A stretch of DNA of 64,000 bases, from assembly GCA_963838235.1 (NCBI GenBank), contig CAWIQJ010000003.1:124001-188000 (forward strand). The letters run 5' to 3'. Positions 1 to 8,427 of this stretch are shown one piece after another; position 1 is the stretch's first letter; the number at the start of each line of letters is the position of its first letter. The DNA comes from JAFECT01 sp963838235. Lineage in GTDB: Bacteria > Pseudomonadota > Alphaproteobacteria > Caulobacterales > Caulobacteraceae. The position numbers and the translations under genes were made by a program. A model generated the notes under the pieces. The model was given only the letters and a program-made list of their open reading frames with translations, was not told the DNA's origin and made no database searches.

Positions 1-776
1 AGTCGAGGTTGGGACGGTTCACCCACTGCACCGGCATGCGCAACGGCTCGCGCTTGCAGCCGGTCCTCGTCGATCTCGACGGTCTCCAGATGCTGCATCA
101 GCGTCGGGCCGCCGTACCAGGGCGTGTGCTCGCTGCTTGAGGTGATGTTGTCGCCCTTCAGGCCCGAGATCGGGATGGTGAGGATGTTCGTCGATGCCGA
201 TCTCGGCGCGCGAAGGCGGCGTAGTCGGCGACGATGTCGCTCGAAGACGGCTGCGTCGACTAGTCGACCAGGTCCATCTTGTTCATCGCCAGCACGACGT
301 GGCGGATGCCGATGAGGCTGAACCAGGAACGAGTGCCGCCGCGTCTGGGTCAGCACGCCCTTGCGCGCGTCGATCAGGATGACCGCGAGGTCGGCGGTCG
401 AGGCGCCGGTGACCATGTTGCGCGTGTACTGCTCGTGGCCGGGCGTGTCGGCGACGATGAACTTGCGCTTGTCGGTGGAGAAGAAGCGGTAGGCGACGTC
501 GATGGTGATGCCTTGCTCGCGCTCGGCGGCGAGGCCGTCGACCAGCAGGGCGAAATCGATCTCGCCGCCCTGGGTGCCGACCTTCTTCGAGTCGGCCTCC
601 AGGGCCGCCAGCTGGTCCTCGAAGATCATCTTGGAGTCGTACAGCAGCCGCCCGATCAGGGTCGACTTGCCGTCGTCCACCGACCCGCAGGTGATGAAGC
701 GCAACAGCGACTTGTGCTGGTGCGCCTCGAGATAGGCGTCGATGTCCGTGGCGATCAGGTCCGAAACGTGGGCCAT
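1..776 (-). CDS. cysN: Sulfate adenylyltransferase subunit 1 (GTPase), partial, frameshifted
   Basis: GTPase subunit of ATP sulfurylase, which drives adenosine 5'-phosphosulfate formation together with CysD in sulfate assimilation. The N-terminus reads MAHVSDLIATDIDAYLEAHQ and is followed by the EF-Tu-like G1 motif GSVDDGKSTLIGRLLYD, the G3 motif DTPGHEQYTRNM and the G4 motif MNKMDL. The ATG overlaps the cysD stop as ATGA, so the two are translationally coupled. The frame breaks near 325-335, where an extra T turns the expected SLIGIRHV stretch out of frame. The gene runs off the left edge, so any CysC (APS kinase) fusion cannot be judged. Family identity is certain; only the C-terminal extent is unknown. 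Confidence 0.9.
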   Translation of the reverse strand, partial: MAHVSDLIATDIDAYLEAHQHKSLLRFITCGSVDDGKSTLIGRLLYDSKMIFEDQLAALEADSKKVGTQGGEIDFALLVDGLAAEREQGITIDVAYRFFSTDKRKFIVADTPGHEQYTRNMVTGASTADLAVILIDARKGVLTQTRRHSFLVQPHRHPPRRAGDEQDGPGRLVDAAVFERHRRRLRRLRAPRSASTNILTIPISGLKGDNITSSSEHTPWYGGPTLMQHLETVEIDEDRLQARAVAHAGAVGEPSQPR

Positions 777-1747
777 CAGAAATACCCCTCCTGTTTCTTC
801 TTCTCCATGGAGGCGGACTGGTCGTGGTCGATCACCCGGCCCTGGCGCTCGGAGGTGGTGGCCAGCAGCATTTCCTGGATGATCTGCGGCAGGGTCTCGG
901 CGTCGCTCTCGACCGCGCCGGTCAGCGGGTAGCAGCCCAGGGTGCGGAAGCGGATCTTCTTCATCATCGGGACTTCGCCGGGCTTCAGCCGCATGCGCTC
1001 GTCGTCGACCATGATCAGCTGGCCGTCGCGCTCCACCACCGGCCGCTCGGCCGCGAAATAGAGCGGCACGATCGGGATGTTCTCCAGGTGGATGTATTGC
1101 CAGATGTCGAGCTCGGTCCAGTTGGAGATCGGGAAGACCCGGATCGCACTCGCCCTTGTGTTTCTTGGCGTTGTAGAGCTCCAGAGTTCGGGCCGCTGGT
1201 TCTTCGGGTCCCACCGGTGCTGGTCGATGCGGAACGAGAAGATCGCGCTCCTTGGCGCGGCTCTTCTCCTCGTCGCGCCGCGCGCCGCCGAAGGCCGCGT
1301 CGAAGCCGTACTTGTCGAGCGCCTGCTTCAGGCCTTGGGTCTTCCAGATGTCGGTGTGCAGGGCCGAGCCGTGGTCGAACGGATTGATCCCTTGCTCGAT
1401 CGCCTCGGGGTTCTTGTGGACCAGCAGCTCGAAGCCGACGTCGCGGGCCATGCTGCTCGCGCATCTCGTACATGGCCTTGAACTTCCAGGTCGTGTCGAC
1501 GTGCAGCAGCGGGAAGGGCGGCGTTGGCCGGAAAGAACGCCTTGCGCGCCAGGTGCAGCATCACCGAGGAGTCCTTGCCGATCGAATAGAGCATCACCGG
1601 CCGCTCGCACTCGGCCACCACCTCGCGCATGATGTGGATGCTCTCGGCCTCCAGCCGCTGCAGGTGGGTCAGCCGCTCGGCGTTGATCCCGGCTGCGGGG
1701 TCGAGGCTGGCCTGGGCCAGGCCCAGAGATGACGTCTTGGCGGTCAA
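776..1747 (-). CDS. cysD: Sulfate adenylyltransferase subunit 2, frameshifted
   Basis: Catalytic PP-loop subunit of ATP sulfurylase. The N-terminal piece carries SIGKDSSVMLHLARKAF (the PP-loop SxGKDS motif) and the C-terminal piece carries PIVPLYFAAERPVVERDG, both diagnostic of CysD. The gene is broken by at least three indels (near 1520, 1450 and 1155), so no single frame spans it, but the pieces are collinear and together about the usual length of 300 residues. The start is a TTG at 1747 with AGGAAG upstream. It is the first gene of a cysDN operon transcribed away from the VanW gene. The frameshifts are most easily explained as sequence errors. Confidence 0.88.
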
Positions 1748-1969
1748 GCGAGCTTCCTAAACCCAGGCATTGCTGGCCGTTTTCCCCGATCCGAAGGGCC
1801 CCACAGAGACCAACCCCGGTCCGGACGCAAGCCCGGAAAACTGGGGCGCGGCGCCACCTTTCCTCTTAGCTGGGCGGCGCGGCGCGCGATTTCCAGCGCC
1901 CGGGCGGTGAAAGCCTTGCTCCCATGGGATTGCGGTTGCCGCCGCCCGGCGCTCGGCCATACTCGCGCC

Positions 1970-3736
1970 ATGGGCCGCCTTCCCGAGCCTGCCAGCCTTG
2001 TCGAAGCTCCAGCCGAGCCGGACTGGACCCCGCCCACGCGCGTGGCGGCGGCCGTGTTCGCGGCCAAGTCGGCCCTGTTCCGGGCCCGACGCAGCTTCGA
2101 GGACCTGGCCGGCGGACCGGCGCGGCACGGCGGAGGTGATGCGGCCGCGTTTCCGCACGTCGTCGCCCAATCGGTCACGCCGCTCTGGTCCGACGACCGC
2201 GCCGGCGAGCGCGGCCACCAGCGCGGCAAGGTGCACAACCTCCGGCGCGCCGCCGCCGCCCTGAACGGCGTGCGGGTTCCCGCGGGCCAGGTGTTCAGCT
2301 TCTGGCGCCAGGTCGGGCCGGCGACGCGGGCGCGCGGCTATGCCGACGGACGCATGTTGCAACAAGGTTGCCTCGTGCCGTCGGTGGGCGGCGGCCTTTG
2401 CCAGCTTTCTAATGCGTTGTATCAAGCCGCCGTCGCCGCCGACTGCGAGATCGTCGAGCGCCATGCGCACTCGCGCGTGGTGCCGGGTTCGGCGTCGGAA
2501 GCCGGCCGCGATGCGACGGTGGCGTGGAACTATGTGGACCTGCGCTTCCGCTCGCCGCGCGCGCTGCTGATCGAAGCCACCCTGACCGCCGACGATCTCA
2601 TCATCCGCTTCCGTGGCGCCGAACGTGCGGCGGCTGCGCCGCGAGAAACAGCGCCGGTGGTCCTCCGCGCGCCGGCGATCGTGCGCACCTGTTCGACCTG
2701 CGATCAGGTCAGTTGTTTCCGTCACGACCAGGCGCAAGGCGCGGCGGCGCAAGCCATGACCGCGTGGCTGGTCGATGAGAACTGGCCCGAATTCCAGGTC
2801 TGGGCGGCGCAGACCTGCGGCCCCGACGACCTGCTCGCCACGCCCTTCGCCGACGCGATGGCGCCGGCGCGCTACCGATGGACCGTCAAAGCTTTTCGCC
2901 GACGCGGATCCGCCACGCTCGAAGCGCTCACCCGCATGCGAGCGGTCCGCCGCAACCATCCGACCAATGCCGAGCGGCGCCAGGCCGAACTCGACGGCGC
3001 GGGCAGGATCGCGAAGCGACTGGCGCGCCTGGCCGGACCCGAAGCCGAGCGCCTGGTCGCGGCGCAATCGCTGCTGCCGTTCCTCTGGCGCGACGGCGAA
3101 CTCGGCGGGCGACAGTTCGACGTGCTGATGACGCGTCCGCCCATCTCCGCGCTGCAGGCGAACCTCGACGCGGCGTTTGCGGCGCATCCGGACCGCAAGT
3201 CGCTCAGCGACTTCCGCGCGACGCCCTGGTTCGCCGAGGCGGAACGCGCGGCGTTGGCGGCGGCCGCGCGCATCATCACCCCGCACGCGATGATCGCGGA
3301 CCTGTTCGGCGACCGCGCGGTTGAACTTCCGTGGCAGACGCCGAAGCCGCGTGCGCGATCCGGCGCCGTGAGCGCGCGACGCATCGCCTTCCCGGGCCCC
3401 ACCGCGGCGCGCAAGGGCGCCTGGGAGCTGCGCGAAGCGGCGCTAGCGCTCGACTGCGAGGTCGTGTTGCTCGGCGCGGAACTCGAAGGCGAGGGGTTCT
3501 GGGACGGCGTGCGCACCCTGCGCCCCTCGGGCGACTGGCTCGACGGCGTGGCGGCGGTGGTTCAGCCGGCGGTGGTCGAGGAACAGCCGCGACGCCTGCT
3601 CGCCGCGCTGGCTGCGGGCGTCCCGGTCCTGGCGACCAAGGCGTGCGGACTCAGGCCGCAGCAGGGGCTCACCCTTATTGAAGAAGGGAATCCTACTGCC
3701 CTGACCACGGCGCTGCGCGCGGCGTTCACGGCTTAG
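1970..3736 (+). CDS. VanW-domain protein with C-terminal glycosyltransferase-like region
   Basis: 588 residues from the ATG at 1970; an upstream in-frame ATG at 1907 would add 21 residues of no recognisable character. Residues about 85-215 are a VanW domain (GKVHNLRRAAAALNG, then VFSFWRQVGPATRARGYADG, then GGGLCQLSNALYQAA at 140-154). A cysteine cluster CxxCx4CFRH follows at 241-252. The last ~330 residues look like the nucleotide-binding half of a GT-B glycosyltransferase (IAFPGPTAARKGAWELREAA, VVQPAVVEEQPRRLLAALAAGVPVLAT). VanW domains are tied to envelope or glycopeptide-related functions, but the chemistry is not established. It is divergent from cysD and apparently monocistronic. The VanW call is firm; the glycosyltransferase role is inference. 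Confidence 0.82.
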   Translation: MGRLPEPASLVEAPAEPDWTPPTRVAAAVFAAKSALFRARRSFEDLAGGPARHGGGDAAAFPHVVAQSVTPLWSDDRAGERGHQRGKVHNLRRAAAALNGVRVPAGQVFSFWRQVGPATRARGYADGRMLQQGCLVPSVGGGLCQLSNALYQAAVAADCEIVERHAHSRVVPGSASEAGRDATVAWNYVDLRFRSPRALLIEATLTADDLIIRFRGAERAAAAPRETAPVVLRAPAIVRTCSTCDQVSCFRHDQAQGAAAQAMTAWLVDENWPEFQVWAAQTCGPDDLLATPFADAMAPARYRWTVKAFRRRGSATLEALTRMRAVRRNHPTNAERRQAELDGAGRIAKRLARLAGPEAERLVAAQSLLPFLWRDGELGGRQFDVLMTRPPISALQANLDAAFAAHPDRKSLSDFRATPWFAEAERAALAAAARIITPHAMIADLFGDRAVELPWQTPKPRARSGAVSARRIAFPGPTAARKGAWELREAALALDCEVVLLGAELEGEGFWDGVRTLRPSGDWLDGVAAVVQPAVVEEQPRRLLAALAAGVPVLATKACGLRPQQGLTLIEEGNPTALTTALRAAFTA

Positions 3737-3847
3737 GGTCTTGACTTCGAATTTCCAAAAGAGAAAATAAATTTCTCGATTTTGAAACCGGCGCCCGCCT
3801 GATCGAACCGGGACGATGCGTCGCTTCCAACCCTGCGAGGTCCTGCC

Positions 3848-4906
3848 ATGTCCAACCGGCGCACCTTCCTCGGCGGCGTCGCCGCCGCGACAACGCTCCC
3901 CATGCCGGCCGTCGCAGCCCAATCGCAAGCCGGAATGGTTCAGACGGTCCTCGGCCCGATCTCCGGCGACCGCATGGGTTTTACGGCGCCGCACGAGCAC
4001 GTGTTGGCGAGTTCGACCGACTTCTTGCGCCTCTGGCCGGAATATCTCGGCGGACGCGCGCAGTTCACCAACCGCGCCGTCGAGCGCCTGAAGGCGGCCA
4101 AGGCGGCGGGCATCGACACCATCGTCGACTGCACCACGGCCGATCTCGATCGTGACGTCCGATTGTTGCAGGAGGTCTCGCGCCGCTCCGGCGTGCAGAT
4201 CGTCGCCACCACCGGACACTGGATCACGCCGACGCCGTCCTTCGAGGCGCGAACCGCCGACGAACTCGCGGACTTCTTCACCCTGGAGATCCAGCGCGGC
4301 ATCGAGGACACCGGCGTCAAGCCGGGCGTCATCAAGGCCGCCTCCGAAGGCAAGGACGGCGTGACGCCGTTTCAGGAAAAGGTGTTCCGGGCCGCTGCGC
4401 GCGCCAGCAAGCGCACGGGCGTGCCGGTCACCACCCACAGCGATGCGCGACATCGCGGCGGCGAACAGCAGGCCTCCATCCTCGAGCAAGAGGGGCTTGA
4501 TCCGCGCAGGGTCTGCATCGGCCACAGCGATGAGAGCGCGGACTTCGACTATCTCGCGGGCCTGGCGCGACGCGGCTACACCCTGGGGATCGATCACCTG
4601 TTCTACGGTCTGCCTGCAATGGGCGGCGGGACCAAGGGCATTCCGACCTGGCAAGACCGCGCCGCCATGGTCAAGAAGCTGATCGACGCCGGATTCAACG
4701 ACCGGCTCTTCCTGGCCAACGACTGGATGTTCGGCATCACCATCGCAGCGGAGGGAACGATGGAGGTGCTCGAAAAGGCCAACCCGGACGGCGACCTCTT
4801 CAACCTCCGCAAGACGATCCCTTACCTGCGCCAGCTCGGCGTCACGGACGCGCAGATCCGGATGATCACGGTCGCGAACCCCAGGGCTTTTTTCGCGCGC
4901 GGGTGA
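3848..4906 (+). CDS. Phosphotriesterase-family metal-dependent hydrolase, Tat-exported
   Basis: 352 residues of the amidohydrolase superfamily, phosphotriesterase/PTE-like lactonase branch. The N-terminus NRRTFLGGVAAATTLPMPAVAA is a twin-arginine signal, so the enzyme is predicted to be periplasmic. All binuclear metal ligands expected in the family are present: H49 and H51 (PHEH), K163 as the carbamylated lysine (GVIKAASE), H197 (TTHSDA), H226 (IGHSD) and D292 (LANDW). Substrate could be a lactone, phosphotriester or another ester; the sequence does not decide it. Upstream (3737-3847) is AT-rich with a possible promoter TTGACT-17-AAAATA at about 3743. It is convergent with the receiver gene, with stops about 12 bases apart. 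Confidence 0.9.
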   Translation: MSNRRTFLGGVAAATTLPMPAVAAQSQAGMVQTVLGPISGDRMGFTAPHEHVLASSTDFLRLWPEYLGGRAQFTNRAVERLKAAKAAGIDTIVDCTTADLDRDVRLLQEVSRRSGVQIVATTGHWITPTPSFEARTADELADFFTLEIQRGIEDTGVKPGVIKAASEGKDGVTPFQEKVFRAAARASKRTGVPVTTHSDARHRGGEQQASILEQEGLDPRRVCIGHSDESADFDYLAGLARRGYTLGIDHLFYGLPAMGGGTKGIPTWQDRAAMVKKLIDAGFNDRLFLANDWMFGITIAAEGTMEVLEKANPDGDLFNLRKTIPYLRQLGVTDAQIRMITVANPRAFFARG

Positions 4907-4918
4907 CCGACGGTCCGC

Positions 4919-5401
4919 TCAGGCGACCCGGCGCTGGTCCGCGGCTTCGGGCTTCAGGTAGCGCCCGAGCAGGGTCAAGAGTTCGCTCGAGTTGATCGGC
5001 TTGGCGATATGGGCGTCGCCGCCGACCGCCAGCGCCATTTCGGTGTGCTCAGGCAGGGTGTTGGCGGTCAGGAAGACGATATAGGCCCTGGGCGCCTCGC
5101 CGCGCGCTTCGCGGGTGCGGATGAAGCGGGCGGCGTCCAGGCCGTCCATCACCGGCATCTGCATGTCCATCAGGACCACGTCGAAGGGCTTGTTGGCCGA
5201 GGCCTCTACGGCCTGGGCCCCGTTTTCGACCATGACCAGGTCCACCGGGGCATTGGCCAGGATCAGCTCGATGACCTTGCGGTTGACCGGGTGGTCTTCG
5301 GCCACCAGCACGCGCGGCCGGCGCGGCTCAGGCGCGGCTTCGAACTCGGCGTCCGGTGCGTCCGGCGTCTCGCCCTCGGGCGGGGGGGCTTGGTTTTCCA
5401 C
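4919..5401 (-). CDS. Stand-alone response regulator receiver protein
   Basis: 160 residues: an acidic, proline-rich N-terminal tail of about 28 residues, then one receiver (REC) domain and no output domain. Acidic pocket E35/D36 (VLVAEDHPVN), phospho-acceptor D79 (VLMDMQMPVMDG), switch T112 (FLTANT) and K134 (AHIAKPI) are all in place. The AEDHPVNRKV start is typical of receivers from hybrid histidine kinases, so it probably exchanges phosphate with an Hpt or hybrid kinase partner. An Hpt protein is encoded at 25058 but nothing links the two. Promoter region 5402-5540 is shared with kbl and contains a perfect GCCGTTAA / TTAACGGC inverted repeat. Confidence 0.9.
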   Translation of the reverse strand: MENQAPPPEGETPDAPDAEFEAAPEPRRPRVLVAEDHPVNRKVIELILANAPVDLVMVENGAQAVEASANKPFDVVLMDMQMPVMDGLDAARFIRTREARGEAPRAYIVFLTANTLPEHTEMALAVGGDAHIAKPINSSELLTLLGRYLKPEAADQRRVA

Positions 5402-5441
5402 GGCTCAGGCTCCCGACTGAAGCGGCCGAGTATCCCTGCCA

Positions 5442-5477
5442 GCCGTTAAAGACGGGTGGCGATGTTTCGTTAACGGC
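5442..5477. promoter_or_regulatory. Inverted repeat GCCGTTAA-N20-TTAACGGC in the receiver/kbl divergent promoter
   Basis: Perfect 8-bp inverted repeat with 20 bases between the arms, lying about 40 bases upstream of the receiver start and about 65 bases upstream of kbl. TTAAC is the core of the CtrA recognition sequence in Caulobacterales, so this may be a CtrA or other regulator site. The repeat is seen directly; the regulator is inference. Confidence 0.4.
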
Positions 5478-5540
5478 GTCCCGTCCGGCCCTGGAAAAGG
5501 GGGGCGCAACGTCGTACCTGACCCCGCAACGGAGGCGCGA

Positions 5541-6752
5541 ATGCGTGCAGATTTCTACGACCGGGTCCGCGGCGAGCTGAAGAGCATCGATGACCAGGGC
5601 CTGACCAAGCCGGAACGGGTGATCGTCTCGCGCCAGGGCGCCGAGATCCAGGTGAAGACCGGCAACGGCGAGCGCACCGTCCTGAACTTCTGCGCCAACA
5701 ACTATCTGGGCCTGGCCGGCGATGAGCGGGTGACCAACGCCGCGGTCGAGGCGGCCGAGCGCTGGGGTTCGGGCACCTCCTCGGTGCGCTTCATCTGCGG
5801 TTCGCTGGAAATCCACAAACAGCTCGAAGCGGCGACCGCGCAATACCTGGGTTACGAGGACGCGATCCTGTTCGCCGCCGCCTTCGACGCCAACGGCGGG
5901 GTGTTCGAGCCGCTGCTGGGCGAAGAGGACGCCATCGTCTCCGACAGTCTCAACCACGCCTCGATCATCGACGGCGTGCGGCTGTGCAAGGCCAAGCGCT
6001 ACCGCTTCGCCAACTCCGACATGAACGATCTGGAGGCGCAGCTGACCAAGGCCAAGGCCGACGGCGCGCGCCAGATCATGATCGCCACCGACGGCGCCTT
6101 CTCCATGGACGGCTATATCGCCAGGCTGAAGGACATCACCGCGCTGGCCGACAAGTACGAAGCCCTGGTCATGGTCGACGACTGTCACGCCACCGGCTTC
6201 CTGGGCCCGCGCGGCCGCGGTTCGGCGGCCTGGAACGAGGTCGAGGGCCGCGTCGACATTCTCACCGGCACCTACGGCAAGGCCCTGGGCGGCGCTATGG
6301 GCGGTTTCGTCTGCGCCAAGCGCGAGGTGGTCGACCTGCTGCGCCAGCGCGCGCGGCCCTACCTGTTCTCCAACGCCTTGGCGCCGTCGGTGTGCGGCGC
6401 CAGCCTCGAGGCCATCGACATCGCCAACAGCGAGGTCGGCGACGGCCTGCGGACCAAGCTGATGCAAAATGCCGCCCGGTTCCGCGAGGGCATGACCAAG
6501 GCGGGCTTTAATCTGTTGCCGGGCGAGCACCCGATCATCCCGGTGATGCTGGGTGACGCCAAGCTCGCGCAAGAGATGGCGGCCAGGATGCTGGATGAGG
6601 GGATCTATGTGATCGGCTTCTCCTTCCCGGTGGTGCCGAAAGGCGCCGCGCGCATCCGTACGCAAATGTCGGCGGCGCACGAGAGCGGCCACGTCGACCG
6701 CGCCATCGCAGCCTTCACCAAGGTCGGCAAATCCCTGGGAGTGATTTCATGA
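5541..6752 (+). CDS. kbl: 2-amino-3-ketobutyrate CoA ligase (glycine C-acetyltransferase)
   Basis: 403 residues. PLP-dependent alpha-oxoamine synthase that cleaves 2-amino-3-oxobutyrate with CoA to glycine and acetyl-CoA, the second step of the threonine dehydrogenase pathway. Signatures seen: NYLGLAG at 54-60, SLNHASIIDG around H139, MVDDCHATGFLG around D213, and the PLP lysine K247 in TGTYGKALGGAMGG. Length matches the E. coli enzyme (~398). The stop overlaps the tdh start as ATGA, giving a coupled two-gene operon. The start has AACGGAGGCGCGA just upstream as ribosome binding site. Confidence 0.97.
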   Translation: MRADFYDRVRGELKSIDDQGLTKPERVIVSRQGAEIQVKTGNGERTVLNFCANNYLGLAGDERVTNAAVEAAERWGSGTSSVRFICGSLEIHKQLEAATAQYLGYEDAILFAAAFDANGGVFEPLLGEEDAIVSDSLNHASIIDGVRLCKAKRYRFANSDMNDLEAQLTKAKADGARQIMIATDGAFSMDGYIARLKDITALADKYEALVMVDDCHATGFLGPRGRGSAAWNEVEGRVDILTGTYGKALGGAMGGFVCAKREVVDLLRQRARPYLFSNALAPSVCGASLEAIDIANSEVGDGLRTKLMQNAARFREGMTKAGFNLLPGEHPIIPVMLGDAKLAQEMAARMLDEGIYVIGFSFPVVPKGAARIRTQMSAAHESGHVDRAIAAFTKVGKSLGVIS

Positions 6753-7807
6753 CGTCGAATTCCACCATGAAGGGCCTGGCCAAGACCCACGCGGGGCCGG
6801 GGCTCGAGCTGATCGACGCGCCGATCCCGACGCCGGGGCCCGAGGACGTGCTGATCCGGGTGAAGCGCACCGCTATCTGCGGCACCGACATCCACATCTG
6901 GAACTGGGACGAGTGGTCCCAGAAGAACGTGCCGGTACCGATGATCACCGGCCACGAGTTCGCCGGCGAGATCGTCGAACTCGGCAAGAACGTCGACCGG
7001 CCGTTGAAGGTGGGCCAGCGCGTCTCCGCCGAAGGCCACGTCATCGATCTGAACAGCTTCGCCGCGCGCGCCGGCCACTTTCACCTCGACCCCAACACCC
7101 GCGGCATCGGCGTGAACCGCCAGGGCGCCTTCGCCGAATACGTCGTGGCGCCGGCCTTCAACGTGATCCCGCTGCCCGACGACGTGCCCGACGAGATCGC
7201 GGCCCTGCTCGATCCGTTCGGCAACGCCGTGCACACCGCGCATCAGTTCGACCTGGTCGGCGAGGACGTGCTGGTCACCGGCGCGGGCCCCATCGGCATC
7301 ATGGCCGCGGCGGTGGCGCGCAAGTGTGGCGCGCGCACGGTGGTGCTGACCGATGTGAACGACTACCGCCTCGACCTCGCCCTGAAGGTCGCCGACGTGC
7401 GCACCGTCAACGTCGCGCGGGAAGACCTGCGCGACGTGATGAAGGAGCTGGGCATCCAGGTCGGCTTCGACGTGGCGCTCGAGATGTCCGGCGCACCGTC
7501 GGCGTTCAAACAGTGCGTCGATACCTTGTTGATGGGCGGCGGCATGGCGCTGCTTGGCATTCCGTCGAAGTCGATGGAGACCGACTGGGGCCAGATCATC
7601 CTGAAGGCGCTGAACATCAAGGGCGTCTACGGCCGCGAGATGTTCGACACCTGGCGCAAGATGCTGGGCCTGCTCAAAGCCGGCCTCGACCTGCGCCCCC
7701 TGATCACCCACCGCCTGCCGTTCGAAGACTATCGCGAAGGCTTCGAAGCCATGCGGTCAGGCCAGTCCGGCAAGGTCGTGCTGAACTGGGACCAGCGCGC
7801 GGCCTAG
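6749..7807 (+). CDS. tdh: L-threonine 3-dehydrogenase
   Basis: 352 residues, zinc-type medium-chain dehydrogenase oxidising threonine to 2-amino-3-oxobutyrate for kbl. Catalytic-zinc ligands C44 (AICGTDIH) and H69-E70 (TGHEFAGEI) are present, as is the NAD motif VTGAGPIGIMAAAVA. Unusually, the lobe that normally carries four structural-zinc cysteines reads VIDLNSFAARAGHFHLD, with none of the four, although the alignment length is unchanged and GIGVNRQGAFAEYV follows as expected. The protein is probably still active but lacks the structural zinc. The start overlaps the kbl stop (ATGA) behind GGGAG. Confidence 0.95.
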   Translation: MTSNSTMKGLAKTHAGPGLELIDAPIPTPGPEDVLIRVKRTAICGTDIHIWNWDEWSQKNVPVPMITGHEFAGEIVELGKNVDRPLKVGQRVSAEGHVIDLNSFAARAGHFHLDPNTRGIGVNRQGAFAEYVVAPAFNVIPLPDDVPDEIAALLDPFGNAVHTAHQFDLVGEDVLVTGAGPIGIMAAAVARKCGARTVVLTDVNDYRLDLALKVADVRTVNVAREDLRDVMKELGIQVGFDVALEMSGAPSAFKQCVDTLLMGGGMALLGIPSKSMETDWGQIILKALNIKGVYGREMFDTWRKMLGLLKAGLDLRPLITHRLPFEDYREGFEAMRSGQSGKVVLNWDQRAA

Positions 7808-7842
7808 GGCGTGACGCCACCAATAACGTCGCCCCTCAAATA

Positions 7843-7912
7843 TTTTCGTCATCCTTGATGGTGCGGAGCGATCAGCTCCGCGCGGCCGAGGATCCAGCAG
7901 GCGCGACGTTGC
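7843..7912. repeat. Intergenic imperfect palindrome (CGTCATCC type)
   Basis: Between tdh and the next gene lies a CGTCATCC...GAGGATCC arrangement with an internal GCGGAGCGATCAGCTCCGC hairpin. It resembles the extragenic CGTCATCCC palindromes common in alphaproteobacteria and seen again at 29683-29813. It may act as a transcription terminator for the two convergent units. Low certainty on exact ends. Confidence 0.4.
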
Positions 7913-7921
7913 GCGCGGCGC

Positions 7922-8341
7922 TTAGGCCGCGCTCTCTGCTTTCCAGGTCGTACGCCAGACGATGATCGCGAAGATCAGCATCGACAGCCACAGGCCCATC
8001 TCGAACGGTCCCAGGATCGGACCGATTTGCTGATAGGTCAGGCCCAGCACCGGCTTGTTGGAGGTCTGCGCCAGCAGCAGCATGGTGAGCAGCGGCATGG
8101 AGCCCAGCACGCTGATCAGGGCCACCCAGAAATGCACCGCCGCCAGCTTTCCCGTGGCCTGGGGGTTGGCGCGATAAAACAGGCCGTAGATCATCATCGA
8201 CACCCAACCCAAGAGGTTGACGTGCGCGTGCACCGGCGCGAGGGTGAAGTTCTCGTGCATGCCCATCCAGACGCCGAGCGTCATCCCGCAAAGCGCAAAC
8301 AGCACCGCAAGCTGCATGAAGCGATCGCCAACGCGTTTCAT
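7922..8341 (-). CDS. Small membrane protein resembling a haem-copper oxidase subunit I fragment
   Basis: 139 residues from the ATG at 8341, preceded by GGGGGA; an in-frame TTG at 8353 is less likely. Four hydrophobic helices are visible. The second block HAHVNLLGWVSMMIYGLFYR matches the histidine-bearing helix pattern of haem-copper oxidase subunit I and NnrS-like proteins. Far too short for a full subunit I (12 helices), so it cannot be an oxidase by itself. It may bind haem or be a relic; such short proteins are found as separate genes in proteobacteria. No operon partners. Function unknown. Confidence 0.7.
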   Translation of the reverse strand: MKRVGDRFMQLAVLFALCGMTLGVWMGMHENFTLAPVHAHVNLLGWVSMMIYGLFYRANPQATGKLAAVHFWVALISVLGSMPLLTMLLLAQTSNKPVLGLTYQQIGPILGPFEMGLWLSMLIFAIIVWRTTWKAESAA

Positions 8342-8427
8342 CGTGTCCCCCAAAGTCGGCGCTCTCCCAAGCGCCTTTCCCGCCTAGCGATAGCCCGTTT
8401 CGGCCCGATTGGAAAATCGGCGCCCGC

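Noticed and set aside
1757..3286. 509-codon open frame on minus opposite the VanW gene
   Set aside because: Low-complexity Arg/Gly/Ala translation, no motifs, fully antisense to a recognised protein.
7922..8353. Functional cytochrome oxidase subunit I
   Set aside because: Only about 139 residues and four helices; it cannot hold the full haem-copper centre.
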